Part shown: in pieces, positions 14,314-18,253 of the stretch
Layout of the letters: each line of letters starts with the position of its first letter
Position numbering within the stretch: the first letter of the stretch is position 1
Origin: JAVBPB01 sp031549965
GTDB lineage: Bacteria; Bacillota; Clostridia; Lachnospirales; Lachnospiraceae
Assembly: GCA_031549965.1 (NCBI GenBank)
Contig: JAVBPB010000007.1
Location: 1 to 18,253 of the forward strand
Reading direction: 5' to 3'
DNA length: 18,253 nucleotides
The notes under the pieces: generated by a model
Told to the model about the DNA's origin: nothing
Seen by the model: the letters and a program-made list of their open reading frames with translations, nothing else
Databases searched by the model: none
Translations under genes and position numbers: made by a program

Positions 14314-14349
14314 TGTACTTCGTACAGGGAATGGGGGACACATTCCCCC
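14314..14349. other. Hairpin cluster, candidate Rep nick/origin region
   Basis: Just upstream of rep are two adjoining inverted repeats: TGTAC-TTC-GTACA at 14314-14326, and overlapping GC-rich stems GGGAATG (14327-14333) with CATTCCC (14341-14347), or alternatively GGGGGA (14333-14338) with TCCCCC (14344-14349). The second is followed by AAACCCC. These are the only strong GC-rich hairpins in the region. Initiators of the HUH class often nick in or near such hairpins next to their own gene; assigning the origin here is inference. Confidence 0.4.
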
Positions 14350-14414
14350 AAACCCCTTTGATATCAATATCTTTCTTTTTCTCTTGTTGAAAAGATAATA
14401 CTAATTACTAGGAC

Positions 14415-14440
14415 AATTATGCCAGTTTAATAGCATAATT
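14415..14440. repeat. Perfect 8-bp inverted repeat
   Basis: AATTATGC (14415-14422) and GCATAATT (14433-14440) pair around a 10-base loop and are followed by TTTT on the plus strand. It may be part of the origin/leader structure of rep, or a weak terminator. TAGGACAATTA at 14409-14419 is also the exact reverse complement of TAATTGTCCTA at 14546-14556, which flank the small frame and RNA candidate. Confidence 0.4.
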
Positions 14441-14454
14441 TTTGTTGATATATC

Positions 14455-14483
14455 TTTACTTTTTTACCTTGTTTTGGTATAAT
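14455..14483 (+). promoter_or_regulatory. Plus-strand promoter upstream of rep
   Basis: TTTACT (14455-14460) and TATAAT (14478-14483) are 17 bases apart, with transcription expected near 14490. The only thing downstream before the terminator at 14502-14534 is a 45-base stretch, so this would make a short RNA that is antisense to any rep-leader transcript. Confidence 0.4.
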
Positions 14484-14560
14484 AAAAATATACTTTTATT
14501 TAGGAGATGACTTTGGCGAGTGACTCCTTTTTTTATGCCTTTATTTAATTGTCCTAACAT
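14456..14560 (-). CDS. Short basic ORF between regulator and rep (possible)
   Basis: 34 codons (MLGQLNKGIKKGVTRQSHLL...). It is preceded by AGGAG at 7 bases and begins 10 bases after the TAG of the XRE gene, so it is well placed. The product is basic with no known motif. However, on the opposite strand the same stretch holds a promoter-like and a terminator-like sequence, so this could be a regulatory RNA region and not a gene, or both. Confidence 0.4.
   Translation of the reverse strand: MLGQLNKGIKKGVTRQSHLLNKSIFLLYQNKVKK
14502..14534 (+). terminator. Terminator-like hairpin of a short RNA
   Basis: AGGAG (14502-14506) pairs with CTCCT (14524-14528), with an inner ACT/AGT pair around a TTGGCG loop, followed by seven Ts. 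It follows the promoter at 14455-14483 by about 20 bases. Together they would make an RNA of about 45 bases. Confidence 0.4.
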
Positions 14561-14570
14561 TTGGAATCTC

Positions 14571-15011
14571 CTATGAGGTTTCTTTTTTTTCAGCAATATC
14601 TAATCGGTCTAATTGTTTTTCAAGACCTTTGACAAAGCTTCTTATTGCATCAGCCATGCTTGGATAACCTAGTTTTTTTAAGTTTTCTTTTGAGAATACT
14701 TTATTAACTAAATCACGTCGTATCCTTACGTTTAAATTAAATTCATTAGGTTCTCTAACTCTTTTATTTATCGGTTTAGTTGCTTCTACTACAGGGATTG
14801 TTAACAATTCATGAGCTGAATATAGTTCAGTAATTTCACAATTTAGAAATTTACATATTACTTCTATTTGTTTTGGTGTAGGTAAACATATCCCATTTAC
14901 CATTTTATTGATTAATGGCTTGTCCACTCTTGGATCAGCAGCATATACTACTTCAAATAGATCCTTTTGGGTTTTCTTTTGCTGTTGCAGCAAGTCTTTA
15001 TATCTTGGCAT
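14571..15011 (-). CDS. XRE-type regulator with C-terminal ribbon-helix-helix-like region
   Basis: 146 residues. Residues about 5-65 resemble an XRE helix-turn-helix (KKTQKDLFEVVYAADPRV, INKMVNGICLPTPKQIEVICKFLN). Residues about 92-137 (FNLNVRIRRDLVNKVFSKEN ... MADAIRSFVKGLEKQL) look like a ribbon-helix-helix domain. Two DNA-binding modules in one protein suggest a regulator of the replication genes below it. CGGAG lies 6 bases before the ATG. It sits 3 bases after the end of the gene before it. Confidence 0.65.
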   Translation of the reverse strand: MPRYKDLLQQQKKTQKDLFEVVYAADPRVDKPLINKMVNGICLPTPKQIEVICKFLNCEITELYSAHELLTIPVVEATKPINKRVREPNEFNLNVRIRRDLVNKVFSKENLKKLGYPSMADAIRSFVKGLEKQLDRLDIAEKKETS

Positions 15012-15014
15012 AAT

Positions 15015-15221
15015 TTACTCCGATAACTTGATAAGGATAGATTTTATATGTTCATTTTCTTTTTTAATGATTTTTTCATCAGATGCTGAATGTTTTACTT
15101 TCTTTAATAACTCTATATTATCGTCCAACTCTTGAGTTAAGGTTAGTCTTAACAAGTCCTTTTCTTCGGGTGTTAAGATGATCGTTTGTGACTGGTTATT
15201 ATTGTTTTTAATTTGTTGCAT
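15015..15221 (-). CDS. Small coiled-coil protein, unknown
   Basis: 68 residues from the ATG at 15221-15219, with AGGAGG 10 bases upstream; the longer frame to 15314 would lack a good site and run over the divergent gene's promoter. Gln/Asn-rich start (MQQIKNNNNQSQ), then TPEEKDLLRLTLTQELDDN and helical KKVKHSASDEKIIKKENEHIKSILIKL. Not recognised. It is co-transcribed with the XRE regulator. Confidence 0.6.
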   Translation of the reverse strand: MQQIKNNNNQSQTIILTPEEKDLLRLTLTQELDDNIELLKKVKHSASDEKIIKKENEHIKSILIKLSE

Positions 15222-15241
15222 TGTGTTATTTCCTCCTAATG

Positions 15242-15270
15242 TTTTATTTTTTTGTAGTTTGTTGTATAAT
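15242..15270 (+). promoter_or_regulatory. Promoter for the plus-strand gene at 15295
   Basis: TATAAT at 15265-15270 with a weak -35 TTTTAT at 15242-15247 (17-base spacing). TCCCT-AAA-AGGGA (15272-15284) follows at once. It could be an operator or, if transcribed, it would pair with the ribosome site region (GGGAG at 15281-15285) of the gene. Weak -35, so moderate confidence. Confidence 0.45.
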
Positions 15271-15294
15271 GTCCCTAAAAGGGAGAGCGATATT

Positions 15295-15873
15295 ATGTAT
15301 GAAGATGAAGACAAAGATAAGGAATTACTTCACTATCATAATTATGTATTACTAAGTTTTTTATTAAAGATTGCACGTAATAGTGATGAATTAAGAAGCA
15401 AATGGGTAGAATATATAAAAAATGATCTTGAAATGGATGATAAGGATATACCTCAACTAGAGATAAATTCTGGTATAGTTTTATCCAATTGTATAAAACG
15501 AAACTACGTATTAGAAATATTTGAAGATGATGGTACATATTATTCATTAACTAAATACGGCCATAGAAAGACTATTGATTACTTCAATAAAGTAATAATT
15601 CCAGAAAATACTATTACATATAATATTAAGGCTGTTAATTTAGCTGATGAAGCTAATAAAATAGCTCATGTTTCAAATCAAAAATCTGAAGATGCCAACC
15701 AATTATCTATAGAATCAAATATATTGGCTGCTGCTTCTAATGATATTTCTAAGCAGGCTAATAGATTTTCTAAAATAGCTAATAAAAATAGTAAGCGTTC
15801 GAATTGGATTGCCTTTCTTGCAATGCTCATTTCTATCATTGCAATTATTGTTTCTTGTACTTCAAAGAGTTAA
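15295..15873 (+). CDS. Tail-anchored coiled-coil protein with an Asn-heptad array
   Basis: 192 residues from the ATG at 15295, preceded by GGGAGAG at 7 bases; an upstream frame extends it without a suitable site. Residues 1-100 look globular, possibly winged-helix-like at the end (SGIVLSNCIKRN, YYSLTKYGHRKTIDYF). Residues 118-173 are eight consecutive heptads of the form xx(A/S)Nxx(A/S), with Asn at 121, 128, 135, 142, 149, 156, 163 and 170. A hydrophobic segment, about 171-188, ends it, so it is probably anchored with the N-terminus inside the cell. It is a single gene reading against its neighbours with its own promoter, as expected of a moron. Function unknown; superinfection exclusion or defence are possible. 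Confidence 0.75.
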   Translation: MYEDEDKDKELLHYHNYVLLSFLLKIARNSDELRSKWVEYIKNDLEMDDKDIPQLEINSGIVLSNCIKRNYVLEIFEDDGTYYSLTKYGHRKTIDYFNKVIIPENTITYNIKAVNLADEANKIAHVSNQKSEDANQLSIESNILAAASNDISKQANRFSKIANKNSKRSNWIAFLAMLISIIAIIVSCTSKS

Positions 15874-15874
15874 T

Positions 15875-16147
15875 TTATAGTAGCCTTGCAATGCTCATCA
15901 TAATAGGATCTGGTGAATTATCTTCTTCTACAATTTGTGAATTTAAATTAGGAATCAACTTAAAATCATATTGTGATTGTGACATACTGATTTGAGATAT
16001 TGACTCCAATGCTTTTTCATTACTTTCACATGCTTTAACAACATATCTTTCTTTATCCGTACTATAACAAACTACGTTGCAGCCTTCTGCAACTATTTTT
16101 TTTATATCATCGACTAATACTTGTCCGTCGATAGTTTGAAACTTCAT
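15875..16147 (-). CDS. Unknown protein, coupled to microprotein upstream
   Basis: 90 residues from ATG 16147-16145 (MKFQTIDGQVLVDDIKKIV...), whose ATG overlaps the TAA of the microprotein gene before it (TAATG). An ATG 6 bases upstream is possible. The beginning resembles a small globular fold (VDDIKKIVAEGCNVVCYSTDKERYVV); the rest is polar. Not recognised. It converges with the plus-strand gene, leaving one base between stops. Confidence 0.6.
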   Translation of the reverse strand: MKFQTIDGQVLVDDIKKIVAEGCNVVCYSTDKERYVVKACESNEKALESISQISMSQSQYDFKLIPNLNSQIVEEDNSPDPIMMSIARLL

Positions 16148-16233
16148 TAACATATTGCTATTACCAAAGCTATTATTGATATTACTAAAGCTATCCATGG
16201 TAATACAGTATGTTTATTAAATATGCTTTTCAT
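16147..16233 (-). CDS. 28-residue membrane microprotein
   Basis: Short frame with GGAGG 7 bases before the ATG. After a short polar start (MKSIFNKHTVLP) it is a single hydrophobic helix, WIALVISIIALVIAIC. Its start overlaps the stop of the preceding gene by 4 bases (ATGA), and its own stop overlaps the next ATG. This tight coupling supports real translation. Its helix looks like the tail anchor of the plus-strand protein at 15295 (WIAFLAMLISIIAIIVSC), though that may reflect a common way to build such helices. Confidence 0.6.
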   Translation of the reverse strand: MKSIFNKHTVLPWIALVISIIALVIAIC

Positions 16234-16466
16234 TGCTTGTCCTCCGCGTATTCAGTTTTTGTATTAATTAGTTTTTCTTTTAGTTCCATTAATGCCTTTA
16301 TTTCACTTGAATAAAAATCAACTGCTTCAGTTAATGCTTCAGATTTGCGACAAATGTTTAACTCTTTCTCAAACCAAAAAATATTTCTTTCGATTGCAGC
16401 TTGTACTAAAACAATTTCATTTCGTGTTAATATTGGTTTGTAAAAACTTTTCACTACATTTTTCAT
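16230..16466 (-). CDS. Small helical protein, unknown
   Basis: 78 residues, charged and probably all helical (MKNVVKSFYKPILTRNEIVLVQAAIERN..., IKALMELKEKLINTKTEY). AGGAGGG lies shortly before the ATG. It is part of the early operon. Not recognised. Confidence 0.65.
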   Translation of the reverse strand: MKNVVKSFYKPILTRNEIVLVQAAIERNIFWFEKELNICRKSEALTEAVDFYSSEIKALMELKEKLINTKTEYAEDKQ

Positions 16467-16482
16467 TGCATGTCCCTCCTAT

Positions 16483-16785
16483 TTATCCAAATAAATTTTT
16501 GTACATGCGACTCTTTGAATCTATTTCATCCTTTTGACTAACGCCTCCTTTAACTTTTATAATTGCATCAACTGGGGCTTTTTGCTTGACCTTATTATCT
16601 TTATCAATCTTAGGTTCATTAGATTCTTTTAATGCAATTACAATTGCTTTTCTTGCAGTATTTTCTGAATCACCAAAATATAGTGCTACGTCAGAAACAC
16701 TCCAACACTGTTTTAACAGTAGATTCATTTGAATTAAAAGTTTTTCCTTTAATCTAACCTCTGATACTAAAGGTTGTTCTAACAT
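16483..16785 (-). CDS. Helix-turn-helix-like small protein
   Basis: 100 residues. A helix-turn-helix-like pattern is visible at about residues 27-52 (CWSVSDVALYFGDSENTARKAI). The C-terminal half is Lys-rich and polar (NKVKQKAPVDAIIKVKGG). It resembles small excisionase-like or regulator proteins; no clear family. Upstream AGGAGG followed by ATG at suitable distance. Confidence 0.6.
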   Translation of the reverse strand: MLEQPLVSEVRLKEKLLIQMNLLLKQCWSVSDVALYFGDSENTARKAIVIALKESNEPKIDKDNKVKQKAPVDAIIKVKGGVSQKDEIDSKSRMYKNLFG

Positions 16786-16831
16786 TAATTAGCCTCCTCC
16801 TCATATAAAACAATTTTTTACGCGTACAATG

Positions 16832-17257
16832 TTATAAATTTTTGCCATGATAAAATAAATTTTCATAAAATTTATTTTTTTTAATTTCAAAAATAATTTT
16901 ATTGAATTCAACATTTAAGTTTGGATGATGACACTCGATATACAATTTAAAACTTTGATAATCTCCATCAAATACTTGATGCTTATACTCTGCATATATA
17001 TCATCAAAGTTACTATCATCATCTATGGTTTCTATTGCAATTTTAGCAATGACCTTACAAAGTTCATTGCTTAATTTTATTAAATTATCATCTGCCTTGA
17101 TTATTTCTAATTTGTCTTTTGTATTATTTAAAATGCTTAGTTTTATTTTACAACTTTCATCAAGCTCATTAGTGTTATTAAATTTTTCAATTTGATAGGT
17201 GATTGCCTCAAGCGTTACTGAAATTTCTTCACATGTTAAATTTATTGTTTTATACAT
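16832..17257 (-). CDS. Unknown helical protein
   Basis: 141 residues, mostly helical, moderately acidic (ISVTLEAITYQIEKF, SKNxL-like repeats not clear, YAEYKHQVFDGDYQSFKLYIE). Start supported by AAGGAGG 8 bases upstream. First gene after the cro-like gene in the early operon. Not recognised. Confidence 0.65.
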   Translation of the reverse strand: MYKTINLTCEEISVTLEAITYQIEKFNNTNELDESCKIKLSILNNTKDKLEIIKADDNLIKLSNELCKVIAKIAIETIDDDSNFDDIYAEYKHQVFDGDYQSFKLYIECHHPNLNVEFNKIIFEIKKNKFYENLFYHGKNL

Positions 17258-17278
17258 ATTTTCACCTCCTTATTTTTT

Positions 17279-17305
17279 GAGGATGATTGTTGCCGCAACA
17301 TCCTC
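17279..17305. repeat. Bulged inverted repeat between early genes
   Basis: GAGGAT (17279-17284) pairs with ATCCTC (17300-17305), and inside GTTG-CCG-CAAC pairs as well, leaving a 4-base bulge. It lies in the 77-bp gap between the cro-like gene and the next gene and could be a leader or processing site. There is no T-run on the downstream (minus) side, so it is not an obvious terminator. Confidence 0.45.
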
Positions 17306-17334
17306 TGTTGATGCGTTGATTTCCCTTTTTGAAT

Positions 17335-17553
17335 CTAAGAACTTTTAAATAAATGATCCAATGAATTATTTTTTGGAAAACAACCTGCAATCTTTTTACT
17401 TTCTTCAATTGTTATTCCCACTTTACCGTCTATCTTCAACCTGGCGGTTTCAATTGTTCTATTAAGTGATTCCGCAATTGCTTCAATAGGTATCCCTTGT
17501 AGGAACATTTCAGACTTTAAAATTGCATATTCCTTTTTGACTGTCTTTCTCAT
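17335..17553 (-). CDS. Cro-like helix-turn-helix regulator
   Basis: 72 residues. A helix-turn-helix pattern spans residues about 20-45 (GIPIEAIAESLNRTIETARLKIDGK). It is the first gene of the leftward early operon, divergent from the repressor with three operators between. GGGAGG lies 6 bases before the ATG. It would repress the lysogenic promoter as a Cro-type protein; the function is inferred from position and size. Confidence 0.7.
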   Translation of the reverse strand: MRKTVKKEYAILKSEMFLQGIPIEAIAESLNRTIETARLKIDGKVGITIEESKKIAGCFPKNNSLDHLFKSS

Positions 17554-17570
17554 GTTTTACCTCCCTTTTT

Positions 17571-17588
17571 ATTCCACTACAATGGAAT
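17571..17588. promoter_or_regulatory. Operator O1
   Basis: ATTCCACTACAATGGAAT: perfect 6-base arms ATTCCA/TGGAAT with a 6-base centre. It covers the start region of the leftward promoter, just downstream of its -10 box. Shares TTCC-8-GGAA with the other two operators. Confidence 0.75.
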
Positions 17589-17596
17589 TTATTTTT

Positions 17597-17625
17597 ATTA
17601 TATTCCTTTGAAATGGAAAAATCAA
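17597..17625 (-). promoter_or_regulatory. Leftward early promoter
   Basis: Read on the minus strand: TTGATT (17625-17620), 17 bases, TATAAT (17602-17597). The second operator fills the spacer. It drives the cro-like gene and the whole leftward operon. Confidence 0.8.
17602..17619. promoter_or_regulatory. Operator O2
   Basis: ATTCCTTTGAAATGGAAA: arms TTCC/GGAA 8 bases apart. It covers the spacer of the leftward promoter, so repressor here blocks that promoter. Confidence 0.7.
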
Positions 17626-17652
17626 GCATTTTTTTCTTTTTTTTAGAAAATT

Positions 17653-17670
17653 ATTCCATTGTAATAGAAA
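17653..17670. promoter_or_regulatory. Operator O3
   Basis: ATTCCATTGTAATAGAAA: left arm like O1, right arm with one change (AGAA for GGAA), so probably weaker. It lies 7 bases before the -35 of the repressor promoter, where bound protein could stimulate or block it. Confidence 0.65.
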
Positions 17671-17677
17671 AATGTTC

Positions 17678-17706
17678 TTGTATAAATGAATAAATGGTGT
17701 TAAAAT
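17678..17706 (+). promoter_or_regulatory. Repressor promoter
   Basis: TTGTAT (17678-17683), 17 bases, TAAAAT (17701-17706). The repressor start ATG at 17729 has GAGGTGAT a few bases upstream. Confidence 0.7.
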
Positions 17707-17728
17707 AGAATTATTATGAGGTGATCAT

Positions 17729-18052
17729 ATGACTATGATAGATAGAATTCTTGAGAAAATGGATGAAAAAAATTATAAAAAAGCTGATTTATGTAGGATA
17801 ACCGGAATAAACACTAGTACTATTTATAATATTTTTGATAGTAAAACAAATCCAAATAAGATAAAAATTAATACAATTCAAGCAATAGCTAAGGCACTTG
17901 ATACTACTGTTGATTTCTTAGTCTATGGTACTATAGAGAGTGTTGAATCTAGCATAAGTATTTTTGAAGACATGTTTGAACAATTAACAACTGAAGGACA
18001 AAAAAAAGCCATCGATTATATCAATGACTTACTTCAAATTTATAAAAAATAG
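17729..18052 (+). CDS. cI-like XRE repressor
   Basis: 107 residues. A typical XRE helix-turn-helix occupies about residues 5-66 (YKKADLCRITGINTSTIYNIF ... NTIQAIAKALDTTVDFLVYG), followed by a short helical tail. No LexA-type peptidase domain is present, so induction by RecA-stimulated self-cleavage is unlikely; another trigger is needed. It reads away from the three operators and probably binds them. It is followed by an exonuclease-like gene 20 bases later. Confidence 0.85.
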   Translation: MTMIDRILEKMDEKNYKKADLCRITGINTSTIYNIFDSKTNPNKIKINTIQAIAKALDTTVDFLVYGTIESVESSISIFEDMFEQLTTEGQKKAIDYINDLLQIYKK

Positions 18053-18072
18053 AGGAAAACGAGGAAATAACA

Positions 18073-18253
18073 ATGAAAAATTTTGTCTACTTTGATGTAG
18101 AATTTGCTAACAACAAGAATAAGAGTATCTGTCAAATTGGATTAATTTCAAGAAACAGTCTAACAAAAGAGAATATATATCCAGACTTAAGTATCTTTGT
18201 AAATCCAAATGATAAATTTGATGAATATTGCACTAGAGTTCATGGTATTACTT
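18073..18253 (+). CDS. DnaQ-like 3'-5' exonuclease (partial, runs off the window)
   Basis: First 60 codons. MKNFVYFDVEFANNKNKSICQIGLI shows the Exo I motif (D-x-E) of DEDD exonucleases, and the window ends in VHGIT, which fits the conserved HGI segment after it. GAGG precedes the ATG. It is probably co-transcribed with the repressor. The role in a lysogen is unknown; degradation of invading or damaged nucleic acid is possible. Confidence 0.75.
   Translation, partial: MKNFVYFDVEFANNKNKSICQIGLISRNSLTKENIYPDLSIFVNPNDKFDEYCTRVHGIT

Noticed and set aside
15178..15294. N-terminal extension of the tail-anchored gene
   Set aside because: No suitable ribosome site there; the extension would cross its own promoter and the start of the 15015-15221 gene. 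GGGAGAG precedes the ATG at 15295.
1..18253. CRISPR array, insertion sequence, rRNA
   Set aside because: No regularly spaced repeats, no transposase motif or terminal repeats, and no rRNA-like sequence noticed.

Overview
The window is AT-rich DNA from a temperate phage or prophage of a low-GC Gram-positive host (Bacillota). AGGAGG-type ribosome binding sites, TTGNNN-17-TATAAT promoters, small tightly packed genes and TGG-encoded tryptophan all fit. It runs from a lysogeny switch at the right end to the packaging genes at the left end, and almost every gene is on the minus strand, so it is read right to left.

Right end (17.3-18.25 kb): a genetic switch. A short cI-like repressor and a truncated DnaQ-like exonuclease lie on the plus strand, divergent from a cro-like gene. 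Between them are three copies of an 18-bp operator (ATTCC-n8-GGAAT type) overlapping two well-formed promoters. Next (15.0-17.3 kb) come small early genes of mostly unknown function, including a 28-residue membrane microprotein. They are interrupted by one plus-strand gene (15295-15873) with its own promoter. It encodes a tail-anchored coiled coil with an asparagine in each of eight consecutive heptads.

14.3-9.5 kb: replication and a ubiquitin-like module, the most interesting part. In order of transcription: an XRE/ribbon-helix-helix regulator, a GC-rich hairpin region, an HUH rolling-circle-type Rep, a zinc ribbon, a DnaN-like sliding clamp, an acidic-tailed protein, a ubiquitin-like protein ending in a single exposed Gly, a ThiF/E1-like adenylating enzyme, an unrecognised acidic protein, and an E2-like protein resembling PRTRC protein B. 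E1, unknown protein and E2 overlap end to end. No JAB deubiquitinase is visible. This looks like a phage-borne relative of the PRTRC/prokaryotic ubiquitin systems attached to a replication clamp. The similarity to PCNA modification is inference only.

9.5-4.1 kb: a cysteine-rich small protein, a lipoprotein, a two-helix SPFH/prohibitin-like membrane protein, two different PP-loop (PAPS reductase/adenine nucleotide alpha-hydrolase) proteins, and a compact tyrosine recombinase. A plus-strand island at 6.4-6.85 kb holds a coding remnant, a terminator, a promoter and a small gene.

4.1 kb to the left end: small cysteine-rich or membrane proteins (two related MNKYQEA proteins, a SEC-C microprotein), then packaging genes: a helix-turn-helix TerS-like protein, an HNH nuclease fused to a P-loop kinase-like domain, a candidate cos region, a P27-like small terminase and the large terminase, cut by the window edge. 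All family assignments come from motifs read by eye. No searches were run.
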